Notes: generated by a model not told the origin, from the letters alone. 26,451 bases of DNA from an uncultured Chromatiaceae bacterium (GCA_946482325.1 CAMLRA010000042.1:1-26451), one strand, 5' to 3'. Positions 8,801 to 16,289 are shown, counted from the stretch's first letter. A program made the numbers and translations.

Positions 8801-10724
8801 CCTGATAGCCGAGCATCAGCTCGGCGCCGCGGTTAAACAGTTGCACCACGCCGTGTTTGTCGAGGCTGATAATGGCGACTTCCGAAGCTGCCCGCAGTAC
8901 GGTATCAATCAGCTGGTGCAGTTCAGCACGGTGTGATTCTGCCTGTTTGCGGTCTGTGATGTCGCTGGATAACGCAATGTAGCGCTCGGTCAGGCCGGTG
9001 GCATTAAGCAGCGGCATGATCACAGTGTCGTACCAACGCAGGCTGCCATTTTGATGGCGATTGCAAATCTCACCGCGCCAGGCCTGTTGCTGGCTGATTT
9101 GCCCCCACAGCTGTTGCCAGAACACCGCCGGATGCACGCCGGAGTTGACCTGCTGATGCGTCTGCCCCAGTAACTCAGCCCGACTGTAACCGAGGCTCTG
9201 ACAGAACACAGCATTAACATCAAGGATCCGGCCGGACGGGTCTGTTTCGACATATAAAAACTGGGCGTTGATGGTTGCCAACAAGGTTTGATGCTGGCGC
9301 AGCGCCTGATCGAGCTGACGCCGGCTGGCAATCAGCTCACCAATGTCACGCAACGTTTTTGCCGCCGCTATGATGCGGCCTTTTTCATCATAAACCGGCG
9401 ACACATTCACTAATACATCCAGCAAACCGCCGGCTTGATGTCGCCGCTGCGTAACAAACTGCTTGACACTGTCGCCGCGACGGATTTGCTGCAGGATTTG
9501 TTCTTCCTGTGCTTTCAGCTCTGGCGGGATGATGAGGTCGGCGAGCAATTGACCAATTGCCTCTGTCGCGCTGTAGCCAAACATCTGTTCTGCGCCCTGG
9601 TTCCAGCTGGTGACGACGCCCTGTAAATCCTGACTGATGATGGCATCACCGGAACTGCGCACTATGGCGGCCAACCGGCTTTTGTGCTCATTAAACTGCT
9701 GACGAGACAAATAAATCCGCATGCCCATACTGGCGGTCAGCGCCAGTAACAGCGTGAGTAGCAATCCGATTGCAGACTGCTGTTGTACAGACGGCAAGCC
9801 CAGCTGCTGACTGAATTGCTGATCCGCATGAAAGTGCCATTGCCAGCGCCGACCGAATACTTCACTGTCCAGCACCACATCCCCCTGCTCGGCAGACAAG
9901 GCCGTACCGGACTGGTAAAACACGCTGGGCTCACCGGTGACATCGCGCATTTCCAGACTGATGCCACCGGCCTTGGCTAATAATTCATGCAATACCTCAC
10001 CGGCAATCAACGGTGCGTAGCTCCACCCCTGTAACAGCTGTTGCCGCTCAGCCACAGTCGCCGGCGTGACCCAGCCCTGATAAACCGGCAATAACATCAG
10101 AAATGCCTGGAGTGGTTTGCCACCAGCCTGTACCAGCGTTACAGGTCCGGTCAATCTGGCCTCACCACTTTGCATCGCCGCGACCGCCGCCGCATAACGG
10201 TTAGATTCCGAACTGATATCCAGGCCTATAGCCGCCTGATTGCGCGCCAGCGGTTCGATATACTGAATGATAAAATGATCGTGCGGATGAGGCGCCAGTA
10301 CCGTCAGCTTAAAATCAGCGGCCCCACTCTGCCGGGCTTGCTGGATAAACTGCGGGAGCTGCGCCGGCGTCACCCGGTGGATGTAACCAAAACCATGGGC
10401 GCCGGGAAATTCCACGGCAATATCCCGACTTAAACTATAAGCATGGAAAGTCGCGGCGCTCAGCGCGTTGCCTGCCGTCAGCACATGGCCACGCACGCCC
10501 CGCAGGCCATATTGATAACGCTGCAACCGGTCTTTGCTCTGCCGCACTATCTGTTCGGCCGCATCGGTTAATGCGTACAACATCCGCTGATGGTTCTGCT
10601 GCTTCAGCGCCTGCGCATAAGCATACACCGCCGCCATACCAGACAGCAGGATCACTGCAGCGAGCAACAACGGCCATCTGGTGGTTACGCTTTGTTGTTC
10701 AGTCCAATGAGGTTGCTGTGTCAT
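5895..10724 (-). CDS. CHASE-PAS hybrid sensor histidine kinase with two receivers and HPt
   Basis: A 1609-residue inner-membrane sensor kinase containing a whole phosphorelay. TM1 (about 18-38) and TM2 (about 318-338) flank a periplasmic CHASE domain (60-300). Four PAS segments follow at roughly 348-463, 478-590, 603-733 and 743-865. The kinase core has the H-box MSHEIRTP with H891, N-box N1008, DSGIG (1040-1044) and GGTGLGL (1069-1075). Receiver 1 has D1177 and K1240; receiver 2 has D1326 and K1378. The C-terminal HPt domain has H1473 in HTLQGG, where the usual Lys of HxLKG is Gln. The expected flow is H891 to D1177 or D1326, then H1473, then the receiver of the downstream diguanylate cyclase. 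The start is the ATG at 10724, with AGGGA 9 nt upstream; a TTG two codons earlier sits too close to that site. CHASE domains usually sense small extracellular ligands; the ligand here is unknown. Confidence 0.93.
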   Translation of the reverse strand: MTQQPHWTEQQSVTTRWPLLLAAVILLSGMAAVYAYAQALKQQNHQRMLYALTDAAEQIVRQSKDRLQRYQYGLRGVRGHVLTAGNALSAATFHAYSLSRDIAVEFPGAHGFGYIHRVTPAQLPQFIQQARQSGAADFKLTVLAPHPHDHFIIQYIEPLARNQAAIGLDISSESNRYAAAVAAMQSGEARLTGPVTLVQAGGKPLQAFLMLLPVYQGWVTPATVAERQQLLQGWSYAPLIAGEVLHELLAKAGGISLEMRDVTGEPSVFYQSGTALSAEQGDVVLDSEVFGRRWQWHFHADQQFSQQLGLPSVQQQSAIGLLLTLLLALTASMGMRIYLSRQQFNEHKSRLAAIVRSSGDAIISQDLQGVVTSWNQGAEQMFGYSATEAIGQLLADLIIPPELKAQEEQILQQIRRGDSVKQFVTQRRHQAGGLLDVLVNVSPVYDEKGRIIAAAKTLRDIGELIASRRQLDQALRQHQTLLATINAQFLYVETDPSGRILDVNAVFCQSLGYSRAELLGQTHQQVNSGVHPAVFWQQLWGQISQQQAWRGEICNRHQNGSLRWYDTVIMPLLNATGLTERYIALSSDITDRKQAESHRAELHQLIDTVLRAASEVAIISLDKHGVVQLFNRGAELMLGYQAVEMAGQAQLTALLSSSEFVSRCREMGLSGETQTDLLAHLAQTGAPETWRSQLTCQDGSSLPVLLTLTAIRDTSCELLGYLLIALDFSEQLQSELDLTMLRDQLSIAAEVAHMGVWTWQPENNELWWNGRMFDIYQQDPALAQSGLRYQHWQQRVHPEDLAATETALQQALAGTGQYEPIFRIVTPGRGVRYIQGAATVERKADGSPWRMTGINLDITEQRELEMQLRQAKEQADSANQAKSQFLANMSHEIRTPLNAVLGMLQLLQQTPLSDLQTDYVGKTQIAATALLGLLNNILDFSKIDAGRLELDPAPLELAGFFHDVAVLLGATHQNPHVELLFDLAPDLPASILADRLRLQQVLVNLAGNALKFTQQGYVRLCVSRQAAAEGKALLLFRVEDSGIGISAEQQQRLFNAFSQAETSISRRFGGTGLGLVICQRLLALMAAKLQLDSTPGQGSCFSFSVEFPLIAEQEPAFLGQSLKVLVADDQALVRQSLTACLQRLGCDVTAVADGEAAVQAVRQAADTDNPFQLVLLDWRMPVLDGLAAAQQMLQHSQGHAGTSAVSPPMPMLMMVTAFESEVLQQLARQQDQPIRDVLIKPVTFQQLASRIQQALQPATVRVQAQAVLPDKPLAGLSLLVVEDNALNREVAEQLLISAGARVTLAVDGFIAVALVQQQYFDLVLMDLQMPGMDGLTATKHIRQLYTAAQLPVVAMTANATADDQRACKAAGMNAHIAKPIDLKTLCPQLLAICGRDMPAPPTDASQTDSRIQSSSPAPASAGLLQPLPQLLSRFGGNSQLLYQAWQRLPQEWLQQIEIYKSAADNNARRAVLHTLQGGVATLGAVQLAQALRVAGQQLQQGVPADIQALQPLLEQSLQHFRVSWADFTEQQPAPVTLNPQTLAESDQLGQTELLQQLELALQQQHLSALDLTARLLAEDPRYQQLSAQVEQLDFCAALNTLRQLARKVI

Positions 10725-10733
10725 ACCCAAAAA

Positions 10734-10738
10734 TCCCT
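10734..10738 (-). promoter_or_regulatory. Ribosome-binding site of the hybrid kinase
   Basis: AGGGA on the minus strand lies 9 nt before the ATG at 10724 but only 3 nt before the in-frame TTG at 10730. The spacing favours the ATG as the start. Confidence 0.6.
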
Positions 10739-10959
10739 AAAGCCGGCGATCGGCAGCTCCTGACTTTTGAACTTAGCACAGTGTTTCCGGACGTCCACCT
10801 TTTCGCTACAAACGGCGACGTTCTGACAAAAACTGCTGGTCAGATCTGTGACAAAACTTTAGAGTCAAGCAAGGCCCTGTTGCAGGTCACGACCGGCGAT
10901 TTACGGCGAAAACAAGAAAAATAACAATGAAATTAAATCAGTTACAGTAGGGAACATTT

Positions 10960-12441
10960 ATGGTTAAAACCATCTTTAAATACAGCGCTGGCGCTTTGCT
11001 GCTGCTTGTTTGCGTCGTTGCAGTCCGGACTGTCAGTTTTAATCCCGAGCCAGTCGCAGCGGTCCAACCGGTTACGCAGACTGTTGATACTGAAAAGGTC
11101 AGCCGGCATTTGTCCGAAGCTATCCGCTTCCAGACCGTTTCCTATGACAACAGCGCCGGACGCAATAAAGCCCGTTTCCTCGAATTTATTCAGTGGGTCG
11201 GACAGACCTATCCGCAGCTGCAGCAGCTGGAGCAGCTGGAGCTGACGCCGGTCAATGAGCTGACCCTGCTGTACCGCTGGCAAGGCAAAGACAGCGCCCG
11301 TGACGCCACGTTGCTGTCGGCACATTACGATGTAGTACCAGTGACGCCGGGCACCGAAAAATTATGGCACCAAAGCCCGTTTTCCGGCGCCATTGCCGAG
11401 GGGTATGTCTGGGGCCGTGGTGCCATGGATGATAAAGGCGCGGCGGTCGCCATGCTCGAAGCCATCAGCCTGTTACTGGAGCAGGGTTATCAGCCGCCGC
11501 ACGACGTCTATCTGGCACTCACCCACGACGAGGAGATCGGTAGCAAAGAAGGCGCTGCAGCAGTCACAGCACTGCTGCAACAACGGCAGGTGAAACTGGC
11601 CTGGTCACTGGATGAAGGCTCCTTTGTGCTGCGCCAGATGGTGCCTGGCGTAGCGGCCGATATCGCCAGTATTAATGTCGCGGAAAAAGGTTTTCTTAAT
11701 CTGCAGCTGACAGTGCAAAGCCCAGGTGGCCACAGCTCCATGCCGCCGGCAAAAACTGCGGTCAGTATTTTGGCACGTGCCCTGACCCGACTGACCGACC
11801 AGCAGGTACCGGGTGGTATTGATGGTCTTACCGCAGACTTTTATGACCAGCTTGGCCCGCATATGGCTTGGACCCAACGAATGTTACTCGCCAACCGCTG
11901 GTTATTTGGCCCTTTGTTGGAGCATGAACTGAGTAAAATGCCAACAGCCAATGCCATGCTGCGCACCACCACAGCACCGACGATGCTGAGCGGCAGTATC
12001 AAAGCGAATGTGTTGCCGCAACAGGCCAGCGCTGTCGTGAACTTCAGGTTGCATCCGCGTGACAGTGTCGATGCGATTGTGGCGCATGCAAAGACCGCAA
12101 TTAATGACTCCCGAGTTGAACTCAGTGTGTTACAGGGGATGGCTGCATCAAAAGTCGCCGCAAAAGACGGCGATGGTTTCCGACGGATCAGCGCTGCAGC
12201 ACAAAGCGCCTACACCGTGGCCGGTGCGCAAAGTGCGCCGCTGGTGGTAGTGTCAGGGCTGACTATCGGTGGGACAGACAGCCGATTCTATGAGGAAGTC
12301 GCCGACGCCAGTTACCGGTTTAATCCGATGGTGCTGACGTCGACTGAACTCGGCGGTTTTCATGGCAATAATGAGCGGATAAGCCAAGACAATCTGGTCA
12401 AATCCGTACAGTTTTACTACAGCCTGCTCAGCGCGCTTTGA
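10960..12441 (+). CDS. M20-family metallopeptidase (PM20D1/carboxypeptidase S-like)
   Basis: A 493-residue zinc peptidase or amidohydrolase with one N-terminal membrane segment (about 7-25, signal anchor or uncleaved signal), so the catalytic part should face the periplasm. The M20 signature residues are visible: H122 in SAHYDVVP, bridging D157 in GRGAMDDKG, the catalytic glutamate pair E191-E192 in THDEEIG, D218, H258 in the dimerisation-domain motif PGGHSS, and H468 in GGFHGNNE near the end. Length and motif spacing resemble the PM20D1/CPS1 subgroup, which includes N-acyl amino acid hydrolases and synthases and carboxypeptidases. AGGGA precedes the ATG at 10960. The gene is divergent from the signalling operon and convergent with the DUF962 gene, with a hairpin terminator right after its stop. 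The real substrate is unknown. Confidence 0.9.
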   Translation: MVKTIFKYSAGALLLLVCVVAVRTVSFNPEPVAAVQPVTQTVDTEKVSRHLSEAIRFQTVSYDNSAGRNKARFLEFIQWVGQTYPQLQQLEQLELTPVNELTLLYRWQGKDSARDATLLSAHYDVVPVTPGTEKLWHQSPFSGAIAEGYVWGRGAMDDKGAAVAMLEAISLLLEQGYQPPHDVYLALTHDEEIGSKEGAAAVTALLQQRQVKLAWSLDEGSFVLRQMVPGVAADIASINVAEKGFLNLQLTVQSPGGHSSMPPAKTAVSILARALTRLTDQQVPGGIDGLTADFYDQLGPHMAWTQRMLLANRWLFGPLLEHELSKMPTANAMLRTTTAPTMLSGSIKANVLPQQASAVVNFRLHPRDSVDAIVAHAKTAINDSRVELSVLQGMAASKVAAKDGDGFRRISAAAQSAYTVAGAQSAPLVVVSGLTIGGTDSRFYEEVADASYRFNPMVLTSTELGGFHGNNERISQDNLVKSVQFYYSLLSAL

Positions 12442-12477
12442 CCACGAGAGTTCACGCTGGCTTTTTGGTTCCGCGAC

Positions 12478-12498
12478 AACGCACTGCAAGTGCGTTTT
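12478..12498 (+). terminator. Intrinsic terminator after the M20 peptidase gene
   Basis: AACGCACT (12478-12485) and AGTGCGTT (12489-12496) form an 8-bp perfect stem with a three-base loop, with a short T-run overlapping its end (12495-12498). It starts 37 bp after the peptidase stop and its end touches the stop codon of the convergent DUF962 gene. Confidence 0.6.
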
Positions 12499-12994
12499 AG
12501 CCCTGACGCACCGGGCCGGCGTCTGTTTCAATCTGTTGTTTTAATTCGCTGGCAAAACCAGCGATAAACACCCATTCCGCGACGATAAACAAAGGCCCAA
12601 TCAGCAGCCCCATCAAATCGTCGACAAAGGCCGGCTTTTTGCCCTCAAAATAATGACCGATAAACTGCAGCACCCAACCAACAGCAAAGACTGCAACCGA
12701 CCCCCATAACCACTGGTCAGCAAACAGCTGCACCAGTTGCTGTGACAGGGCAAAACAGCCGCCGCTGAATACCAGCATCAGCACACCGAATTTCATATCA
12801 AGCAGCACATAATACAGGCAGCTCAGCACCAGCAACACCAACGCCGCACTGATGGAGCTACCAAACAGCGGGAACGACAACATGCCAAACACGCTGATCA
12901 CAATCAACGGAATGCCGGCAAAATGGGTCAAAATGTTCCGCTGATCGCGGTGATACAGCGCATATTGGCTTAATTGTTCACGTAAGGTCCGCAT
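12497..12994 (-). CDS. DUF962/Mpo1-like membrane protein
   Basis: A 165-residue inner-membrane protein of the DUF962 family, related to yeast Mpo1 (YGL010w), an Fe(II)-dependent dioxygenase acting on 2-hydroxy fatty acids in alpha-oxidation. Visible family marks are YHRDQRN (14-20) with H15, H24 in ILTHFAG, and IGHYFEGKKPAF (112-123) with H114, followed by DDLMGLLIGP. These histidines are the likely iron ligands. Four or so hydrophobic helices cover about 26-55, 56-92, 97-114 and 128-147. The length is typical for bacterial members. AAGGAAT lies 4 nt before the ATG at 12994. A TGTCAG-N4-CTGACA palindrome lies about 60 bp upstream, and the Crp/Fnr gene precedes it on the same strand. That bacterial members perform the Mpo1 reaction is an inference from homology. 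Confidence 0.85.
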   Translation of the reverse strand: MRTLREQLSQYALYHRDQRNILTHFAGIPLIVISVFGMLSFPLFGSSISAALVLLVLSCLYYVLLDMKFGVLMLVFSGGCFALSQQLVQLFADQWLWGSVAVFAVGWVLQFIGHYFEGKKPAFVDDLMGLLIGPLFIVAEWVFIAGFASELKQQIETDAGPVRQG

Positions 12995-13054
12995 GGTTAT
13001 TCCTTATTGTCTGAGGCGATTTGGCTCAATCTAAATCCGGTTGCGGTTAAACTC

Positions 13055-13070
13055 TGTCAGATACCTGACA
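13055..13070. promoter_or_regulatory. Palindrome TGTCAG-N4-CTGACA, candidate Crp/Fnr-type operator
   Basis: TGTCAG (13055-13060) and CTGACA (13065-13070) form a perfect 6-4-6 dyad, the geometry of Fnr-type operators (TTGAT-N4-ATCAA). An outer imperfect pair ACTCTG (13051-13056) and CAGAGT (13074-13079) surrounds it. It lies between the Crp/Fnr gene and the DUF962 gene, and on the minus strand its CTGACA arm resembles a -35 box. It could also be a weak hairpin ending the Crp/Fnr transcript, but no T-run follows. Confidence 0.4.
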
Positions 13071-13124
13071 TTTCAGAGTGCCATAGAGATGAATCAGCGA
13101 ACGGCAGAGCAACCTGAAAGTGTG

Positions 13125-13805
13125 CTAACCCTGTGCCAGCTTTAATAAAGCCGGCCGGTTCAATACTGTAATGCCCCCGTATTGCGTCTGGATCAGGCCT
13201 TGCGCCACAAGCTGGCGTAATAGTTGGTTGGTGGTTTGGCGGGATAACGACAACAGCTGCCCAAGTTGTTCCTGTTGTAGCGGTACTGCGGCCTGTTGCT
13301 GACTGAGCTGACAGAGTCGGCGGGCCAGCCGCTGCCCCGCGCTCAGCACCGCCCGGTCTTCCAATTCGATAAACACCTGGCGCAATTTACTGGTCAGTAG
13401 CTGACCAAAGGCCTGCCACCATAACGGATCTGTGCTGACCAGTTGTTGCAACGCAGCCTTGGGCAGATGCCAAAGTACCGTATCCTGCAGTGCAGCTGCG
13501 TCATGGGTGCGTGGCTGCTGATCAAACAAGGCAATCTCACCAAGCCACTGGCCTGGCGTCAGCAGCGTTAGCAGCGCCTGTCGGCCGGATTGATGCAGAC
13601 CAGAAATCAGCAACTGGCCAGCCAACAGCACGTAGATCCCACAAAAAGCGTCGCCACGGCTAAACAGCGGTTGTCCGGCTTGCAGCTGACGTCTGCGTCC
13701 GAAGCTCAGCAATTGCTGCTGCTGCGGGCGGCTAAGCGCAGCGAACCACAGATCGGCATCAAGCACTGCCAGCTCCTGTGAGGTCAATACCGTCGGGGTG
13801 CTCAT
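13125..13805 (-). CDS. Crp/Fnr-family transcriptional regulator
   Basis: A 226-residue DNA-binding regulator. A cyclic-nucleotide-binding beta-barrel spans about 20-120, with a phosphate-binding-cassette-like stretch GEIALF (89-94) and R99-T100, comparable to the GE...RS of E. coli CRP. The dimer helix lies around 125-160. The winged helix-turn-helix (176-215) has the recognition helix around SRQTTNQLLRQL (188-199). There is no cysteine cluster of the Fnr iron-sulfur type, so a small-molecule effector such as a cyclic nucleotide is more likely than oxygen sensing through a cluster. I start at the ATG at 13805, which overlaps the stop of the HDOD gene as ATGA. The open frame reaches 13988, but the added 61 residues are low-complexity and lie inside the HDOD gene. 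The overlap implies coupled translation with the HDOD protein. Confidence 0.9.
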   Translation of the reverse strand: MSTPTVLTSQELAVLDADLWFAALSRPQQQQLLSFGRRRQLQAGQPLFSRGDAFCGIYVLLAGQLLISGLHQSGRQALLTLLTPGQWLGEIALFDQQPRTHDAAALQDTVLWHLPKAALQQLVSTDPLWWQAFGQLLTSKLRQVFIELEDRAVLSAGQRLARRLCQLSQQQAAVPLQQEQLGQLLSLSRQTTNQLLRQLVAQGLIQTQYGGITVLNRPALLKLAQG

Positions 13806-14812
13806 GTTGCCGGCCAGTGTTGGCGGAGTCCCAGTTTCAGTAAGACTTTTTCCAGCGCCGGCTCCGGTACGCGCAGTGGCTGGCGTGAGCGCGCCAGATA
13901 CAGCCCGAGCGCTGCCGGTTGTTTTGCGGCCTGCTGCAATGATTGTTGTGCCAGTAAAAGCTTCGCTACCGGCGCGGCAAATCCCCACAAGGTCAGCATA
14001 AAGGCCCCGGCCTGCGCCGCGGTCAGCGTACCGGTTTCGCCGTTAGCATTTTTCAGTAACGTCTGACCCAGCTGATAAAACAGCGCCGCCAGCATCATTT
14101 GTTCCATCGTGGCCTGATCCAACGACAGCCACTGCCCAATCTGCCGGCAATGCCCGGCCAGCCGGACCCCGGCTAAGCCGCCGCTCTGGTCACTGTCTTG
14201 TGAGACACTCAGCGCCAGCACCACGCCGTACAATAAACTCAGCCCAAGCCGGCTGATCGCCATCTGCACCGAATAGGTTTCCTGGTTAAAACCCATGTAC
14301 GCCGAATTGGCCAATTGCAGCAGACGCGCACTTAACACGGCGTCCTGCTCAATCAGCTCTGCCAGTTTGTCGATGCGGACATCCGGGTCCAGCAACAATT
14401 GCTGTAACTGGCCAACTAATGGCGGGATCAAAGGTAAATGGGAGCAAGCCAGGAGCTGACTGCGACAACGCTCGTTCAGCCCCAGTGCAGCGATAGCGCT
14501 TGCAATGTCGACTAACCGCGGCAGACTCTCTGGCGGCACCGGCTTTAAACAAAATAAATGATAACGCTGCAGATACGGCAGCAGCTGTTCGTCCTGACAA
14601 TCCGGTACGGCCAGCACCCGAACGCTGTTGGCAAAATGCATGGCAATAGCATCAACATGCGATGATGGGGCTACATCTGTGATCACCAGTGCTGGGACTG
14701 CTTTTAGCTGCAGTGCCGCGGCCGGATCTGCCCGGATCAGCTCCCAGTCCTGTGGTAATTCAACCTGCGCCACTGGCGCTGGATCAGCGATCCAGAGTAA
14801 AAACCCGGCCAT
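13802..14812 (-). CDS. HDOD-domain signalling protein with pseudo-receiver N-terminus
   Basis: A 336-residue cytoplasmic protein. Residues 120-290 form an HDOD domain, a non-catalytic HD relative found in bacterial signalling: the characteristic LPLIPP start (126-131), the DPDVRIDKLAELIEQDAVLSARLLQLANSA block and the ISRLG segment are present. Residues 1-110 resemble a degenerate receiver: a single acidic residue D10 after the first strand, D46 at the phospho-acceptor place in LVITD, and K90 in CLKPV. One of the two N-terminal acidic residues is missing, so phosphorylation is doubtful. The start is the ATG at 14812, because GGAGG lies 5 nt upstream; the GTG at 14824 overlaps that site and an ATG at 14815 is too close to it. 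Its stop overlaps the Crp/Fnr start. Partners and outputs are unknown. Confidence 0.85.
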   Translation of the reverse strand: MAGFLLWIADPAPVAQVELPQDWELIRADPAAALQLKAVPALVITDVAPSSHVDAIAMHFANSVRVLAVPDCQDEQLLPYLQRYHLFCLKPVPPESLPRLVDIASAIAALGLNERCRSQLLACSHLPLIPPLVGQLQQLLLDPDVRIDKLAELIEQDAVLSARLLQLANSAYMGFNQETYSVQMAISRLGLSLLYGVVLALSVSQDSDQSGGLAGVRLAGHCRQIGQWLSLDQATMEQMMLAALFYQLGQTLLKNANGETGTLTAAQAGAFMLTLWGFAAPVAKLLLAQQSLQQAAKQPAALGLYLARSRQPLRVPEPALEKVLLKLGLRQHWPAT

Positions 14813-14817
14813 CATGA

Positions 14818-14822
14818 CCTCC
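14818..14822 (-). promoter_or_regulatory. Ribosome-binding site that sets the HDOD start
   Basis: GGAGG on the minus strand is 5 nt from the ATG at 14812, only 2 nt from the ATG at 14815, and overlaps the possible GTG at 14824. This spacing supports the 14812 start. Confidence 0.65.
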
Positions 14823-14935
14823 ACCGGTAATAGTTCAACCGCGACAGCTGCCGCGGCAAAGTTCAGTCGAGCTTGTAACGACTCAAACTGTGGGCTCTCA
14901 GAGCACCAAGGTATGCGGGGATAACCACACAGCAG

Positions 14936-15313
14936 TTATTGCATTGCCGCTGCTTTTGCAATGACTTGCTCCGCGGTCATCCCATGCGTTTGTTGCCCTA
15001 AAAACTGATAATTCACATGCTGCATGGCAGTGTCACTCTGCAGCAAAGCCACTGCCTGCATTTGTCCGGCATGTACCTGAATTTTCACTAAGGCCAGCAA
15101 AAATTCAGCTTGTTTTGATTCCGGCATACTGCGTACCACCCGTTGCACGCTTTGCTGCGTCGTTGCTGAATTACTGCCATCAATCGTCAGAGTCCGGTAT
15201 GACTGCGGTGCAGTGCAGCCTTGCATCGCCAGTAACAGTAATGCGCAAATGAGGCTTTTGCCACTGTAGCTACCGGTGTGAACAACCCGGTTGCGAAACA
15301 AATCGGTGATCAT
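14936..15313 (-). CDS. Small lipoprotein, DUF6694-like
   Basis: A 125-residue predicted lipoprotein. The hydrophobic segment (about 20-32) ends in a lipobox-like LAMQGC with C33. The mature part has a TIDGS motif near residue 43, then MPESKQAEFLLAL (about 83-95), and ends with a GMTAEQVIAKAAA helix. The order IDGS, PE.K.AEF and G.T..EVI is what I associate with the DUF6694 lipoprotein family, whose function is unknown. The N-terminus before the hydrophobic stretch is unusually long (about 19 residues). CAGGAG lies 8 nt before the ATG at 15313, which supports this start. It follows the binding-protein gene on the same strand by 70 bp and precedes the HDOD gene by 123 bp, so co-transcription is possible but not evident. 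Confidence 0.7.
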   Translation of the reverse strand: MITDLFRNRVVHTGSYSGKSLICALLLLAMQGCTAPQSYRTLTIDGSNSATTQQSVQRVVRSMPESKQAEFLLALVKIQVHAGQMQAVALLQSDTAMQHVNYQFLGQQTHGMTAEQVIAKAAAMQ

Positions 15314-15383
15314 GGTTTTGACTCCTGTCGGTAAGTGTTAACAACATGTACAGTTTTAACAAAAAATATCGGGACTGACCAGA

Positions 15384-16289
15384 TTAATCTGCTGGTGCTG
15401 CTACGACAGGATGAAACCATAAAGGACTGTCTGGTAAAGGAAAATTCGGGGGAGCCATCGGATTATCCAGCCGGATTTGCCGGCGTTGGCTCAAGCCTGC
15501 CAGCGCAATAGCTGCACCATAACGTTGCTGAAATAACAACTCAAAGCGGCCACTGGCAATCAGTTGACGCAAGCCACGCTCGATAGCATTGGCCAGCCGT
15601 TGATTACTGCGATTAACAAAAAAATACACAGCGGACGGATACACCAGCACCAGCTGAGATTCCACGACAAACTGCTCACGCTGAGGCAACAGATCACCAT
15701 AAGCTTCAAAGACGGCACGCGGAAAAGCATCGCCACGTTCTTTTTGCAACATGTCAAACAGCTGTGGCGGATGGGCGCTGGTCAGTACCGACAGACCGTT
15801 ATGCTGTAAAATTGCTGTATCCGGCCAGTCATGGCCTTGTATAAACGTGAGTTTCTTCAGCTGTGACAACACCTGGATGTGTTGGAACCTGGCTTGTTCG
15901 CCCTGGCGGATCAATAACAGCCGCCAGCCGTTTAGACCTTTATCCAGCGGGATCCGCACCGGCAACAATTGTTGTTCACGGGCGGCTGAAGTCATACTCC
16001 AGTACACATCGATTTGACCTGCTGCGATTTCTTTTAACACCCGGCTTTGCACCATGTCTTGCCCGGATGGTTGCAGCACAAAAGGTTCACCGGACGCCTG
16101 CAAAGCCTCCCTGAGCAATTGCAACTGGTAACGCTGATCAACCGACGCCAGCTGACGTGCCGGGCTGCCATAAATTACCCGCAATGCTGGTGCGGCCCCG
16201 GCAACACACGACAGCAACACAGCCAGAATCAATAACATTGCTCGCAATGAACCGGCTCCCTGGTTAATCGTGACAGCTTTGAATGACAC
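15384..16289 (-). CDS. Periplasmic solute-binding-fold protein (SBP_bac_3-like), orphan
   Basis: A 301-residue exported protein with the bilobal fold of family-3 amino-acid-binding proteins. A signal peptide occupies the first 33 or so residues (hydrophobic core LLILAVLLSCVAG, cleavage near GAA-PA). The mature protein opens with LRVIYGSP, contains IAAGQIDVYWSMTSAAREQ and ends its lobe with LRQLIASGRFELLFQQRYG, typical of this fold. No ABC permease or ATPase gene is adjacent, and such orphan proteins are common in marine gammaproteobacteria as sensors or degenerate binders. The start shown is GTG at 16289 with AAGG 7 nt upstream. A TTG at 16247, with GGAG 8 nt upstream, would give a shorter and more usual signal peptide, so the start is uncertain. 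The ligand is unknown. Confidence 0.7.
   Translation of the reverse strand: MSFKAVTINQGAGSLRAMLLILAVLLSCVAGAAPALRVIYGSPARQLASVDQRYQLQLLREALQASGEPFVLQPSGQDMVQSRVLKEIAAGQIDVYWSMTSAAREQQLLPVRIPLDKGLNGWRLLLIRQGEQARFQHIQVLSQLKKLTFIQGHDWPDTAILQHNGLSVLTSAHPPQLFDMLQKERGDAFPRAVFEAYGDLLPQREQFVVESQLVLVYPSAVYFFVNRSNQRLANAIERGLRQLIASGRFELLFQQRYGAAIALAGLSQRRQIRLDNPMAPPNFPLPDSPLWFHPVVAAPAD

Noticed and set aside
10725..10730. TTG start for the hybrid kinase at 10730
   Set aside because: The AGGGA site is only 3 nt away from TTG but 9 nt from the ATG at 10724, which is the better start.
10571..10924. Plus-strand open frame of 117 codons between the kinase and the M20 gene
   Set aside because: Half of it is antisense to the kinase N-terminus; the product is compositionally odd and there is no ribosome-binding site.
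13806..13988. N-terminal extension of the Crp/Fnr protein
   Set aside because: The extra 61 residues are Ala/Gly/Thr-rich, lie within the HDOD gene and are not part of the Crp fold.
15361..15391. Possible minus-strand terminator after the binding-protein gene (CAGATTAATCTG palindrome and a downstream T-run)
   Set aside because: The stem is AT-rich and the T-run is about ten bases away from it, too far for an intrinsic terminator.
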